From: Mesorhizobium mediterraneum
GTDB lineage: Bacteria > Pseudomonadota > Alphaproteobacteria > Rhizobiales > Rhizobiaceae
DNA length: 64,000 nt
Reading direction: 5' to 3'
Assembly: GCF_002284565.1 (NCBI RefSeq)
Contig: NZ_NPKI01000027.1
Span: 84,223 to 148,222 of the forward strand
The notes under the pieces were generated by a model. It was not told the DNA's origin. It did no database searches and saw only the letters and a program-made list of their open reading frames with translations. Below, in pieces: positions 52,116-61,342 of the stretch; position 1 is the stretch's first letter, and the number at the start of each line of letters is the position of its first letter. Both the position numbers and the translations under genes were made by a program.

Positions 52116-52696
52116 CAGAAGGCATCCATGCTGGCGGCGACCTTCGCCATGAATCTTTTCCGCGTTTCATCGGTCGACAGGTTCATCGAGTAATGCGCGA
52201 GATAGGAAACGGAGGCGCCTGGCTTGACCGTGGCGCGCAACACACGCTTGACCAGCTTTCGCGGCGGGTCGCTCATCAGCATTGCATGGAGCCGGCTGCC
52301 GCCATAGGTGGTGACCGCCGCCAGCTTGCGGATGTTGTGCAGCGACGGCTTCACCTTGCCGTCGACCAGCTTGAACGACACGCCAGGCAGGAAAACGCGG
52401 TCGAAGAACCCCTTCAGGATCGCCGGATAGCCGTAGTTCCACACCGGGAATGACAGCACCAGCGCCTCGGCCTTTTGCAGCCTCTCGATATAAGCGGCCG
52501 CCGGATCAGCGGCGCCGCGCTCGTCGTGATAGCTGACCCGTTCGGCGCGCGTCAGCCTGGGATCGAAATTCTCGGCATAGAGGTCGCAATCGTCGACGGC
52601 ATGGCCAGCGGCCGTCAGCCGCTCGACGATCACCTTGTGCAAACCGGCATTGAAGCTGGCCTCGACCGGATGGGCGTAGAGCACGAGGATTTTCAT
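52115..52696 (-). CDS. NAD(P)H-dependent oxidoreductase, flavodoxin fold (paralogue)
   Basis: 193 residues from the ATG at 52696; the longer frame is repeat DNA. Starts MKILVLYAHPVEASFNAGLH and has SFPVWNYGYPAILKGFFDRV, the same two flavin-binding blocks as its neighbour downstream, of which it is a tandem duplicate. Expected two-electron reductase of quinones or similar electrophiles. First gene of the pair, with the family B repeat just upstream. Confidence 0.88.
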   Translation of the reverse strand: MKILVLYAHPVEASFNAGLHKVIVERLTAAGHAVDDCDLYAENFDPRLTRAERVSYHDERGAADPAAAYIERLQKAEALVLSFPVWNYGYPAILKGFFDRVFLPGVSFKLVDGKVKPSLHNIRKLAAVTTYGGSRLHAMLMSDPPRKLVKRVLRATVKPGASVSYLAHYSMNLSTDETRKRFMAKVAASMDAF

Positions 52697-52723
52697 TGAA
52701 GTGCTCGCAGGTTGGCGCGAGGC

Positions 52724-52878
52724 ACCCCCCTCTGCCCTGCCGGGCATCTCCCCCTCAAGGGGGGAGATTGGCCGTCACCATCGGTTTTGCCAAACACCAA
52801 CGCGGCAAGGGGATCGAGGCGTAGAAACTGCCAATCTCCCCCCTTGAGGGGGAGATGGCCGGCAGGCCAGAGGGGGGT
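52724..52878. repeat. large inverted repeat, family B (ATCTCCCCCTCAAGGGGGGAGAT)
   Basis: Left unit starts ACCCCCCTCTGCCCTGCCGG and contains CTCCCCCTCAAGGGGGGAG; right unit mirrors it and ends GGCCAGAGGGGGGT. About 60 unrelated bases lie between. A second copy is at 55607-55762. Confidence 0.85.
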
Positions 52879-52902
52879 ACAGCGCCACACGCTCGTCATC
52901 GT

Positions 52903-54303
52903 TCAACCCGCCTTCTCCAACCCCTTGAACAGGAACGACTTGCCCGAGCGATAGTCGTAGTCCGGGTTTTCCCAGGCGATCATCTTGCCGGGATTGAGCA
53001 GCCCTTGCGGATCGGTCTCGCGCTTGAAGGCGAGCTGCACCTCGTCCGTCTGCTTCATGCCGCCCTCTTCCAGCGTGTAGCGGTGCGGATTGAAGACCCA
53101 GCAGCCATTGTCTTCATGGATGCGGATGATCTCGTCGAGCCGCTCCGCTGTCGTGAAGCGGACCAGCGGCAGTCCGGCCACGCCGATCGCGCCATCGAAG
53201 CGGATGAATTCGAGATGCGTCGGCACCTCGTCGCCGAAGCGATCGATCATCGCCTTGACGTAAGCGAGGTGATCCGGCGAGGGATAGCGGGTCTGCAGAT
53301 AAGTAATCGTCGAGTCGACCCTGATGGCACGCAGCGTCGTGTGGTTCCAGGTCAGCTCATAGGCCGGCGGCAGGCCTTTGAGATCGGCCTCCTTGTCGGC
53401 GCGGAAGACGATCTCGCCCTTGCTGCGTGCGGTGAGGGCGACAAAGGCATCCATCGCATGCGACGCGATCATGCAGACGACGATGCTTTGCTCGCGCCGG
53501 AAGAATTTCTGGTGCCGCTTGAAATAGTCATAGGGGATCGGAGCGGCGATCGGCGTGATCAGTTTCGCCAGAATGCCATCCTGGATGGCAAGACCATTGC
53601 CGAAACCGGCTGCATCCATGAAATCGTCGAAGCCGACTATGACATCGATCCAGTCGTAGCTTGCGGTCAGCGGCATCTCGACCTCGGTGATGATGCCGTT
53701 GGTGCCGTAGGCATGCATGACCTTCAGCACCTCCTCGCCGGTAAGATCCATGATGCGAGGCTCCGCCTCCATCGTCACGGTCCTGAGCCTGATGACATTG
53801 CCGAGGTCGCGCAGCCCGCCCCAGCGGATCGAGCCAATGCCGCCTGAACCGCCGGCGACAAAGCCGCCTATACTCGCCGTGTTGTAGGTTGACGGCGACA
53901 TCCGAAGCTCCTGTCCGGAATGCGCCCGCGTCGCTCTGTCGATGTCGGCAAGCACGGCACCCGGCCCGGTCACGACGCGGCCCGGCGCAATCGTCTTGAT
54001 CGTATTCATCTCGGCAAGGTTGAGCACGACGCCGCCGGACAGCGGCATAGCCTGCCCATAATTGCCGGTGCCGCTGCCGCGCGGCGTCACCGGAATGCCA
54101 TGCCGGTGACAGGCGGCGAGCACGCGGATCACCTCGTCTTCCGTCTTCGGCGTCACGATCAGGTCGCCGGTCACATGGTCGAGCTGCTGCTTCAGCACCG
54201 GGCTGTACCAGTAGAAATCGCGGCTCTTCTGCTGGACGATCGCCGGATGGTCGTCGATCTTCAGACCGTCGAGGTCGCGCTTCAGTGCCGAAATGTCCAT
54301 CAT
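52903..54303 (-). CDS. FAD-binding oxidoreductase (GlcD/D-2-hydroxyacid dehydrogenase-like, VAO family)
   Basis: 466 residues. FAD_binding_4 domain with VTPRGSGTGNYGQAMPLSGG and a C-terminal part like GlcD (FRADKEADLKGLP, GMKQTDEVQLAFKRETDPQG, LLNPGKMI). Relatives oxidise glycolate, D-lactate or other 2-hydroxy acids; here the neighbours suggest a product of heterocycle degradation. The stop-start overlap with the cytosine-deaminase-like gene (ATGA at 54300-54303) makes them co-translated. Confidence 0.85.
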   Translation of the reverse strand: MMDISALKRDLDGLKIDDHPAIVQQKSRDFYWYSPVLKQQLDHVTGDLIVTPKTEDEVIRVLAACHRHGIPVTPRGSGTGNYGQAMPLSGGVVLNLAEMNTIKTIAPGRVVTGPGAVLADIDRATRAHSGQELRMSPSTYNTASIGGFVAGGSGGIGSIRWGGLRDLGNVIRLRTVTMEAEPRIMDLTGEEVLKVMHAYGTNGIITEVEMPLTASYDWIDVIVGFDDFMDAAGFGNGLAIQDGILAKLITPIAAPIPYDYFKRHQKFFRREQSIVVCMIASHAMDAFVALTARSKGEIVFRADKEADLKGLPPAYELTWNHTTLRAIRVDSTITYLQTRYPSPDHLAYVKAMIDRFGDEVPTHLEFIRFDGAIGVAGLPLVRFTTAERLDEIIRIHEDNGCWVFNPHRYTLEEGGMKQTDEVQLAFKRETDPQGLLNPGKMIAWENPDYDYRSGKSFLFKGLEKAG

Positions 54304-55601
54304 TTCACCATCAGCTCGTCGAGTTCGGCATAGTCGGGCAAGTGGCGCTCGATGGCGCGGCCATCGCGCACCACGATGCGATCCGATTCGGGCCGCGACA
54401 GCAATTCCGTCCAGCTCCGCCCCCTAAAGACGACGAAGTCGGCCGCGCTGCCTGCGGCAAGCATGCCGAAACCATCGAGCCGCATCACCTTGGCCGGCGT
54501 CGAAGTCACCGCTTGCGGCCAATCGCCGACCGGGTGATCGAAATGCAGGATACGCGTCGCCATGCGGTAGACCTCCAGCATGTCGAGATCGCCATAGGCG
54601 TAGAACGGGTCCCGGGTGTTGTCGGAGGCGACGGCCACTGGAATGCCGCGCGCCTTCATCTCGTGCAGCAGCGTCACGCCGCGCCAGCGCGGCGTGGTGT
54701 TATCAGCCCGCCGGTCCTGCAGATAGAGATTGCACATCGGCAGCGACACCACGGCGAGCCGCGCCTTCGCCACCTTGTCCAGCGTGTCCAGCACATCGAG
54801 ATCGGGCTGGCGTGCCAGCGAGCAGCAATGGCCGACAAGGATGTTTCCCTCAAAACCGTTCCATAGTGCCGCCTCGGCGATCTTCTTCAGCGAGATCGCC
54901 GAGGCGGCGTCGGTCTCGTCGGCATGGAAATCGAGGTCGAGGCCATGCTTGATCGCCTGCGCAAACACCTGGTCGAGAAGCTCTTCCAGGTCCGGCAGCA
55001 TGTAGGTGACGACGCCGAGTATGCCATTGGCCGCGGCGACGCGTTTGGCCAGTCTTTCGAACCATTTCCTGTCGCGCACGCCTTCGATGCCGAGCAGGCA
55101 GGCCGCCTGCAGCTCGATGCGGCCGCGCCATTTCTCCCGCATCGTCTCGAACACCGGCCATGAGATCTCTTCCTGCGGCGCGACGCTGTCCAGATGGGTG
55201 CGCATAGCCCTGGTGCCGTGCGCGTAGGCGCAGCGCAGCGAAAAATCCATGCGGCGAGCGACATCGTCGGCGCTCCAGCGGGCAGTTCGGTCGGCGCCGG
55301 TGGCATTCAGCGCGCCCATGAAGGTGCCGTCGGGATTGGGTTTTCGAGGCCAGACATGGCCCTTGTCGATATGGGTGTGGCAGTCGACAAAGCACGGCAT
55401 GACGATGCGGCCGCCGAGGTCGATCGTGCCTGCCGGTGTATTGGACTGGCGATGCGCGACGACGCTGGAAATCCTGCCGTCGGCGACGGCGATATCGGCG
55501 AGCGCAAAGCCATCGGCGTCGAAGGCTGCGGCAAGGCCCGGCGTCAGTGACGCATGAAGTCGGACGTTCGCAAGATGATAAGAACCAGAGGCCGGTATCA
55601 A
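54300..55601 (-). CDS. cytosine deaminase-like amidohydrolase
   Basis: 433 residues of the amidohydrolase superfamily: the metal motif HxH in DCHTHIDKGH (about residue 77), the second-metal His in VGHCCSLA near residue 250, and the catalytic Asp in ASDNTRDPF near residue 310. Subfamily relatives deaminate cytosine, isoguanine, creatinine or hydrolyse triazines. It is translationally coupled to the FAD oxidase downstream; the transport genes are separated by a family B repeat at 55607-55762. Substrate unknown. Confidence 0.85.
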   Translation of the reverse strand: MIPASGSYHLANVRLHASLTPGLAAAFDADGFALADIAVADGRISSVVAHRQSNTPAGTIDLGGRIVMPCFVDCHTHIDKGHVWPRKPNPDGTFMGALNATGADRTARWSADDVARRMDFSLRCAYAHGTRAMRTHLDSVAPQEEISWPVFETMREKWRGRIELQAACLLGIEGVRDRKWFERLAKRVAAANGILGVVTYMLPDLEELLDQVFAQAIKHGLDLDFHADETDAASAISLKKIAEAALWNGFEGNILVGHCCSLARQPDLDVLDTLDKVAKARLAVVSLPMCNLYLQDRRADNTTPRWRGVTLLHEMKARGIPVAVASDNTRDPFYAYGDLDMLEVYRMATRILHFDHPVGDWPQAVTSTPAKVMRLDGFGMLAAGSAADFVVFRGRSWTELLSRPESDRIVVRDGRAIERHLPDYAELDELMVK

Positions 55602-55606
55602 GCCTT

Positions 55607-55762
55607 ACCCCCCTCTGTCCTGCCGGACATCTCCCCCTCAAGGGGGGAGATTGGCAGCTTCGACCGAGGCGCTTCCTTTGCCGCGTCCGAGATTGGCGAA
55701 AACAAAACATGCAGCCGATCTCCCCCCTTGAGGGGGAGATGTCCGGCAGGACAGAGGGGGGT
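55607..55762. repeat. large inverted repeat, family B, second copy
   Basis: Left unit begins ACCCCCCTCTGTCCTGCCGG, right unit ends GGACAGAGGGGGGT; inner CTCCCCCTCAAGGGGGGAGA. Same architecture as 52724-52878. It separates the amidohydrolase gene from the ABC transporter genes. Confidence 0.85.
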
Positions 55763-55787
55763 GTTTCGCGCAGACATTTCACCCACC

Positions 55788-56639
55788 CTACCGCTCCTGC
55801 CTCAGCGCGCTTTCATGCCAGCGCCGCAGGATCAGATGCGAGATCAGCGACAGCACCAGGAAGATGAGAATGCCGGTGAACGAGATCAGGATCAGCGCCG
55901 CGAACAGCCGCGGTGCGTTGAGCCGGTAGCCGGCCTCGATGATGCGCGAGGCAAGCCCCGACGACTGGCCGGTGGCCCCGGCGACGAACTCCGCCACCAC
56001 CGCGCCGATCAGCGACAGGCCGCCGGCGATCTTCAGCCCACCGAGAAAATAGGGCATCGCCGCCGGCAGCCTGAGATAACGCAATTGCTGCCAGCGGGTC
56101 GCGCCGTTGAGCTTGAACATGTCGCGCAGATTGCGGTCGACGGAATTGAGGCCGAGTGTGGTGTTGGACAGGATCGGGAAGAAGGCGACGATCCAGGCAC
56201 ACAGCAGAAGCTTCGTCGTCTGGTTGTCGACGTAGATGTTGATCAGCGGGAAGATCGCGACGATCGGCGTCACCTGCAGGACGATGGCAAACGGGAAGAA
56301 CGACATCTCCACCCATTTCGATTGCGCGAACAGCACCGCCAGCCCGACACCGCCGATGACGGCCAGAAGCAGGCTGAGGAAGGTGATCTTGAGCGTCACC
56401 AGCAGCGAGGAGAACAGCAGCCCGGCATCGTCGAACAGCGTTTGCAGCACCACACCGGGGCGCGGCAGGATATATTTCGGAATGTCGTTCCAGACGCAGA
56501 TTCGATCCCACAGCCAGATCGCCAGGATCATGATCGCCAGCGGCAGCACCCATCGGCCGATCTGCTCGAGCCGCTCCTGGCGCACGCGACGCGCCTCCTC
56601 GGGGTCGAGCGTCAGCGCGTGTTCTTCAATGGCCGTCAT
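55788..56639 (-). CDS. ABC transporter permease (SsuC/ThiX type)
   Basis: 283 residues, six predicted membrane segments. The BPD_transp_1 EAA-like loop is LNSVDRNLRDMFKLNGATRWQQLRYLRLPAAMP (about residues 165-195). Overlaps the ATP-binding protein gene by 14 bases, so the two are coupled. Belongs to the permease branch that pairs with NMT1/THI5- or SsuA-like binding proteins, importers of pyrimidines, sulfonates, nitrates and related compounds. Confidence 0.9.
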   Translation of the reverse strand: MTAIEEHALTLDPEEARRVRQERLEQIGRWVLPLAIMILAIWLWDRICVWNDIPKYILPRPGVVLQTLFDDAGLLFSSLLVTLKITFLSLLLAVIGGVGLAVLFAQSKWVEMSFFPFAIVLQVTPIVAIFPLINIYVDNQTTKLLLCAWIVAFFPILSNTTLGLNSVDRNLRDMFKLNGATRWQQLRYLRLPAAMPYFLGGLKIAGGLSLIGAVVAEFVAGATGQSSGLASRIIEAGYRLNAPRLFAALILISFTGILIFLVLSLISHLILRRWHESALRQER

Positions 56640-57456
56640 GATGGGGTCCGGCAGTTGAGTTGATGGCGTCGATCAGCACGTCCGATGTCTGGCGGCAGAG
56701 CGCGGCATAGTCGGGCGAAGTACGGAAGGTCTCGTTGCGCGGATAGGGCGCATCGATGGCGAGTTCTTTGAACACTCGGCCCGGTCGCGCCGCCATGACG
56801 ACGACGCGGTTGGAGAGGAAAACGCTTTCAAAGACGCTATGGGTAACGAAGACGACGGTGAAACGCTCGTCCTGCCATAGCTCCAGAAGATCGTTGTTGA
56901 GCTTGAAGCGGGTGATCTCGTCCAGTGCTGCGAACGGCTCGTCCATCAGCAGAACGCGCGGCTTGGTCACCATGGCGCGGGCGATCGAGACGCGCATCTT
57001 CATGCCGCCGGACAGCTCGCGCGGCACGGCGTTCTCGAAGCCGGTCAGGTGAACCCGCGCCAGCATCTCCATCACGACAGGCGCAGCCTTGGCCCGCGAT
57101 ACGCCCTTCAGCCGGAGCGGCAGCCAGACATTGTCGAAGACATCGGCCCAGGGCAGCAAAGTCGGCTCCTGGAAGACGAAGCCGATGTCAGGGCGATCGA
57201 CAGAGCTGCTGCCGCGCCAGTCGAGCAGCCCGGAGGTCGGCGTCGACAGGCCGGCAATCAGCCGCAGCGCCGTCGACTTGCCGCAGCCGGAGGGCCCGAG
57301 AAGGCTGAGGAAATCGCCTTCCCGGATCGTCAGGTCGACGTCGCTGAGCGCTGTCACGCCGTTGGAAAATACCTTGCCGACGCCGCGCAACGCCAGCAGC
57401 ATCGGACCGTTGCCCGATGCGCTTGCCGGCGCTTGCGCCACTTTCTCCTGCATCAT
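56626..57456 (-). CDS. ABC transporter ATP-binding protein
   Basis: 276 residues with Walker A GPSGCGKST, signature LSGGMKMRV, Walker B VLLMDEPFAALD and the switch His in VFVTHSVFE. SsuB/TauB-like size and motif spacing. It lies between the permease and the substrate-binding protein genes (10 bases from the latter), completing the importer. The N-terminal 20 residues are low complexity, and the starting MMQ leaves a one-codon doubt. Confidence 0.92.
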   Translation of the reverse strand: MMQEKVAQAPASASGNGPMLLALRGVGKVFSNGVTALSDVDLTIREGDFLSLLGPSGCGKSTALRLIAGLSTPTSGLLDWRGSSSVDRPDIGFVFQEPTLLPWADVFDNVWLPLRLKGVSRAKAAPVVMEMLARVHLTGFENAVPRELSGGMKMRVSIARAMVTKPRVLLMDEPFAALDEITRFKLNNDLLELWQDERFTVVFVTHSVFESVFLSNRVVVMAARPGRVFKELAIDAPYPRNETFRTSPDYAALCRQTSDVLIDAINSTAGPHHDGH

Positions 57457-57465
57457 GCCTGGGCG

Positions 57466-58470
57466 CTATTTCTTCAGCTCGATCCCGACGCCCTTGTTGA
57501 CGAAGGCCAGCGTGTAGGACTTCGTGATGTCGACACCGGCCGGCACGACCTTGGCCTTGACCATCTTGTCGTAGAAGCTCTGGATGCGCGCGTCGGTCAT
57601 TGCGCCGATGCCGAGTTTTTCCGTGTCGCCGGAATCGACGATGCCGAATTTCTTCATCTGCTCGATCGAAAACGCGATCTGTTCGTCGCTGATGTCGGGA
57701 TTGTCCTTCTTGATCGCCGCGTTGGCGGCAGCGTTGTCGCCGTAGAGATAGTTGTACCAGCCCTTGGCCGAGCCATCGACGAAGCATTGGACCACCTCCG
57801 GCCGCTTGTCGATCGTGGCCTGCATGGTCTCGATCGTCGTCGCATAGGTGTCGAAGCCGTAGTCGGCGAGCAGGAACAAATTGGGCTGAAAGCCGCCTTC
57901 CTTGGCGACGGCATGGGGCTCCGACGTCACGTAGCCTTGCTGGATCGATTTTGGATTGGCGATGAAAGGTGCGGGGTTGAAGGTGTAGGGCACGCGCTTG
58001 GCCGGATCGAAGCCGAATTCCGTTACCATCCATTGGAAGAAGCTCTGTGCACCTTCGTCAGCGATGATGTACTGGTCCGCGTTCTTAAGATCCTCCCATT
58101 TGTCGAGCCCTTGACCCGGATGGGCCATGATCACCTGCGGTTCTTTCTGGAAGGAGGCAGCGACCACGCGCAGCGGAATCTCCTGCTGCACGGCGTCGAA
58201 GGCCTGCAGCATGTTGCCGCCCATGTAGAAGTCGATCTTGCCGGCGAGCAACAGCGGCCGCCCGCTGACCTGCGGGCCACCTTGCATGATCGTTACGTCG
58301 AGCCCGCAAGCGGCATAGGTGCCATCCACCGCGGCCTGATAGTAGCCGCCGTGCTCGGCCTGGGCGAGCCAGTTGGTGCCGAAGGTGACCTTCTCATTTG
58401 CTGCCGCGCTCAGCGTGCTCGCGGCAAGCAGCACGATCGCGCCAACCGAGATCTTAAGTTTTCCGTCCAT
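57466..58470 (-). CDS. ABC transporter substrate-binding protein (NMT1/THI5-like)
   Basis: 334 residues from the ATG at 58470, which opens a signal peptide (MDGKLKISVGAIVLLAASTLSAAAN). The mature N-terminus KVTFGTNWLAQAEHGGYYQAAVDG matches the NMT1 family, whose members bind hydroxymethylpyrimidine precursors, riboflavin or other heterocycles. GKIDFYMGGNMLQAFDAV and FQKEPQVIMAHPGQG are further family blocks. First gene of the transporter operon; upstream lies a long palindromic repeat region. Confidence 0.88.
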   Translation of the reverse strand: MDGKLKISVGAIVLLAASTLSAAANEKVTFGTNWLAQAEHGGYYQAAVDGTYAACGLDVTIMQGGPQVSGRPLLLAGKIDFYMGGNMLQAFDAVQQEIPLRVVAASFQKEPQVIMAHPGQGLDKWEDLKNADQYIIADEGAQSFFQWMVTEFGFDPAKRVPYTFNPAPFIANPKSIQQGYVTSEPHAVAKEGGFQPNLFLLADYGFDTYATTIETMQATIDKRPEVVQCFVDGSAKGWYNYLYGDNAAANAAIKKDNPDISDEQIAFSIEQMKKFGIVDSGDTEKLGIGAMTDARIQSFYDKMVKAKVVPAGVDITKSYTLAFVNKGVGIELKK

Positions 58471-58827
58471 CCACACCACCCTTTGTTGGCTCGGGCGCGT
58501 CACGCGCCGAGCTCGACACCATCGATTCAAGAAGCAAGACACATGCCATCGCCGGGACCGCCCGCTTGCGCAACAGTCGTGCGCGAAGGCCGGACTGGTC
58601 ATGCTGTACCGGAAGCATCGTGCCTATTTTTTGAACGCCTGTCCACAATAGCCCTGATAACATGCACTGCATCTTGAAGGTTCGCCTAATCCGGCTTTAG
58701 AGCGACGTGCGCCCAAGTGGACGCACAAAGTACGCTCTAAAATTTTTGAGTCTTCGCATCGTGCTTTCCGAAAATCGATCCCGATTTTCGGGCCGATGCG
58801 ATAGGCTGGCGGAGACTGGAGATTGTC
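58471..58827. repeat. intergenic region with a mosaic palindrome (58697-58800)
   Basis: No gene seen. TTAGAGCG (58697-58704) pairs with CGCTCTAA (58733-58740), and CGCATCG (58755-58761) with CGATGCG (58794-58800) around CCGAAAATCGATCCCGATTT, the same GATTTTCGG core as other mosaic elements in the window. The promoter of the transporter operon and that of ridA must be here. Confidence 0.6.
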
Positions 58828-59211
58828 ATGTTCAAATTCCTGACGCCGAAGTCGATCAAACCGCCTTTTGCCCGCTACAGCCATGGCGTCGAGGTGCCGC
58901 CCGGCAAGAGGCTGGTGCTGTGTTCTGGCCAGGTTGCCATCACTGCGGACGATCAGATCCCGGAGGATGCCGGCGCACAGGCTGAACTCTGTTTTCAGAA
59001 CATATCATCGATTCTCGGCGAGGCCGGGCTTGGACTTCAAGACATCGTCCGCATCAACGCCTATGTTACCGACCGCGCTTTCCTCAGGCCCTATATGGAC
59101 GTCCGCGACCGCCTGTTCACCAGCCCGGCGCCCGCCTCGACGCTGATGATCGTGTCCGGTTTCGCCCGGCCGGAATTCAAGGTCGAGATCGAGGTCATCG
59201 CGGCAGGGTGA
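58828..59211 (+). CDS. RidA-family protein
   Basis: 127 residues, YjgF/RidA fold. VLCSGQVAITAD, DIVRINAYVTDR and ASTLMIVSGFARPEFKVEIE correspond to family blocks, with the last containing the Arg (FARPEFKVEIE) that binds the carboxylate of the enamine/imine substrate. RidA proteins speed hydrolysis of reactive imines; other members are amidohydrolase partners in pyrimidine (RutC) or other ring degradation. It sits next to the creatininase gene (84 bases), divergent from the transporter. Confidence 0.85.
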   Translation: MFKFLTPKSIKPPFARYSHGVEVPPGKRLVLCSGQVAITADDQIPEDAGAQAELCFQNISSILGEAGLGLQDIVRINAYVTDRAFLRPYMDVRDRLFTSPAPASTLMIVSGFARPEFKVEIEVIAAG

Positions 59212-59294
59212 TCGACAGGCGATCCTTCCCGCGCTAGGTCTGCATCGAAGAGGCCGGCCTATCGAAAAGGCCAGTCTGTCGAAAAAGGCATAAC

Positions 59295-60098
59295 ATGACC
59301 GTTGCGAAAAGACGCGTGTGGTGGGGCGACTATCGGACCACCGAATACGCCACCATCGACCCGGAGGCGACGATCGCCGTTCTGCCGGTGGCAGCGATCG
59401 AACAGCACGGGCCGCATCTGCCGGTTTCGACCGACACCTCGATCATGATCGGCATGCTCGACACGATGATCGCCCGCCTGCCGGGTGATCTCGACATCCG
59501 CATCCTACCCGTCCAGGCGGTGGGCAAGTCGAACGAGCACCTGCATGCGCCGGGGACCCTCACTCTGCCGGCGGCGACCTTGATCGAGGCCTGGACCGAG
59601 CTTGGCCTGTCGATAGCGCGCGCCGGCATCAGGAAACTGATCGTCGTGAACTCGCATGGCGGCAACGAGGAGATCATGGGCATCATCACGCGCGAATTGC
59701 GCGTGCGTGCAAAGATGCTGGCGGTGAAGACGAGTTGGCAGCGCTTTGGCCGGCCGGCCGGCATGTATACCGCGCTTGAGGACCGCCAGGGCATTCATGG
59801 CGGCGATGTCGAGACCTCGCTGATGCTGCATTTCCGGCCGGATCTGGTCGACATGGCAAAGGCCGACAATTTCGTGTCCAACGTCGCCCGCGCCGAAAAG
59901 GAATTTTCGCTGCTGCGCCACACCGGAACGCACGCCTTCGCCTGGATCGCTACCGATCTCAACCCGAACGGCGTGGTCGGCGATGCCAGCATTGCAACGG
60001 CCGAAAAGGGCAGGCTTACCGCCATCCATCAGGCCGACGGATTCATCAGCCTGCTGAAGGATTTGCGCAAGGCCAAGCTGGTCGATTGGCTGGCCTAG
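59295..60098 (+). CDS. creatininase-family amidohydrolase
   Basis: 267 residues. Metal-binding motifs of the family are present: PVAAIEQHGPHLPVSTD (Glu, His, Asp), VNSHGGNEE and GGDVETSLML (Glu, His). Members hydrolyse creatinine to creatine, deformylate FAPy (ArfB), or cleave peptides (MftE). Creatinine would give creatine, then sarcosine for the sox operon, but no creatinase gene was seen in the window, so a cyclic amide substrate in the neighbouring degradation cluster is as likely. Two near-copies of TCGAAAAGGC lie just before the start. Confidence 0.87.
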   Translation: MTVAKRRVWWGDYRTTEYATIDPEATIAVLPVAAIEQHGPHLPVSTDTSIMIGMLDTMIARLPGDLDIRILPVQAVGKSNEHLHAPGTLTLPAATLIEAWTELGLSIARAGIRKLIVVNSHGGNEEIMGIITRELRVRAKMLAVKTSWQRFGRPAGMYTALEDRQGIHGGDVETSLMLHFRPDLVDMAKADNFVSNVARAEKEFSLLRHTGTHAFAWIATDLNPNGVVGDASIATAEKGRLTAIHQADGFISLLKDLRKAKLVDWLA

Positions 60099-60256
60099 GG
60101 GTGTTTCTCAGGTCAAGGTGAGCCAAAATGCGGATTTCTGCACACGCCGCGCTTGAGGTTCAAGGCAGACAGCCACTTTTGATGGCGCTAGTTTCCAGAC
60201 CGTGCGTAAAGCAAAGTATCGCCGGTTGCTTCTAGTCTCACATCCATGGGTGCGCG

Positions 60257-60760
60257 ATGGTTGTCGTCACAAAGGCACTGACCCTTGCTGACTTCCATGA
60301 AGCCGGCGCACTCATCGCGGAGATGGGCCAATGGGACGTTGCACAATGCGGCGTGCACGGACTTCCGTCCGAAGATGTGATTTCCGCCTACTATTCTGAC
60401 GATGCCGCGAGCTTGTTGGAGAAATGCACCTCGCCCAGCACAGGCATGTACCTCGCTCGGGCTGGCTCTGTCGCCTTAGGTTGCGTCGGCTACGTCAGTC
60501 ATGGAGATGTTGCCGAGATCATTAAGCTCTTCGTGCGTCCGGAAGAACGAGGAAAAGGCGTAGGCGCCCGCCTACTTGCGACGGCGCTCGATGCTATCGA
60601 GCAGTCCAGGTGCCAAAAGGTGAACCTAGTGACAGTTTCATTCATGACGAATGCAATCACCCTTTACCGCCAGTTCGGCTTTCAAGAGTGCGAACCGTTC
60701 GAACCGGCACCGAAGGGCTTGGAGGAAGCTACGCGGTACATGGAAAGGGTGATCAAATAG
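60257..60760 (+). CDS. GNAT-family N-acetyltransferase
   Basis: 167 residues. The acetyl-CoA pyrophosphate loop is visible as VRPEERGKGVGARLLATAL (Q/RxxGxG/A at about residues 96-112), followed by TVSFMTNAITLYRQFGFQECE. The substrate is not identifiable; small metabolite or protein acetylation are both known in the family. Base composition is less GC-biased than neighbours, so it may be a recent arrival. Single gene. Confidence 0.87.
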   Translation: MVVVTKALTLADFHEAGALIAEMGQWDVAQCGVHGLPSEDVISAYYSDDAASLLEKCTSPSTGMYLARAGSVALGCVGYVSHGDVAEIIKLFVRPEERGKGVGARLLATALDAIEQSRCQKVNLVTVSFMTNAITLYRQFGFQECEPFEPAPKGLEEATRYMERVIK

Positions 60761-60818
60761 CTTGGATGAAAACAGGCGCAGCCCATCCAGATCGGGATGG
60801 ATCAGGTTCTGACCAGAA

Positions 60819-61328
60819 TCAGCCGTCGATCTTCAGCGCGAACGGCGTGCCTTCGAAGGCGTCCGCGCCGCGCCCAATCGCCTCGATGGCGCGGCTCATG
60901 CGGCCGTTGCGATCAAGCAGCGCGTCGGCAACTGCGATCAGTCGCGGATTGGGCGTCGCCGTCGGCGATAGCGCCCGCAGCGTCTCAGCCAACTCGACCT
61001 CGTCGCGCTTCGGCGCCAATGCCGCCGCGATGATGTAGGCCGAGGCCGTCGAACGGCTGATGCCGGCATAGCAATGCACGACCAGCGGCCTTGCACGATC
61101 CCATTGCCGCGCGAAATCGAGCAGGCCGCGGACATGCGCCTCGCCCGGCATGGTCATGCCGTCCTGCGCCACGGCGATGTCGTGCATGACCAGATGCAGA
61201 TGGTTTTCCCTGGTGATCGAGGCCGGGCGCGTCACCTCGGTACCGGCAGCCAGCAGGGAAAGCAGCCGCTCGGCGCCGGTTTTCGCGACCGTTTCCTCGA
61301 CCTTCGACAGCGAACAGACATGGATCAT
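60819..61328 (-). CDS. protein tyrosine phosphatase-like protein
   Basis: 169 residues with the CX5R signature HCYAGISRSTASA at about residue 91, as in dual-specificity and tyrosine phosphatases. Alphaproteobacterial members of this compact family occur as predicted proteins of unknown substrate. A rhizobial palindrome (61343-61447) lies directly upstream and separates it from cobC. Single gene. Confidence 0.82.
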   Translation of the reverse strand: MIHVCSLSKVEETVAKTGAERLLSLLAAGTEVTRPASITRENHLHLVMHDIAVAQDGMTMPGEAHVRGLLDFARQWDRARPLVVHCYAGISRSTASAYIIAAALAPKRDEVELAETLRALSPTATPNPRLIAVADALLDRNGRMSRAIEAIGRGADAFEGTPFALKIDG

Positions 61329-61342
61329 TGCTTGGATCTCCT

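Noticed and set aside
57049..58677. 542-codon open frame on the plus strand
   Set aside because: Antisense to the ABC transporter ATPase and binding-protein genes, no domain recognisable.
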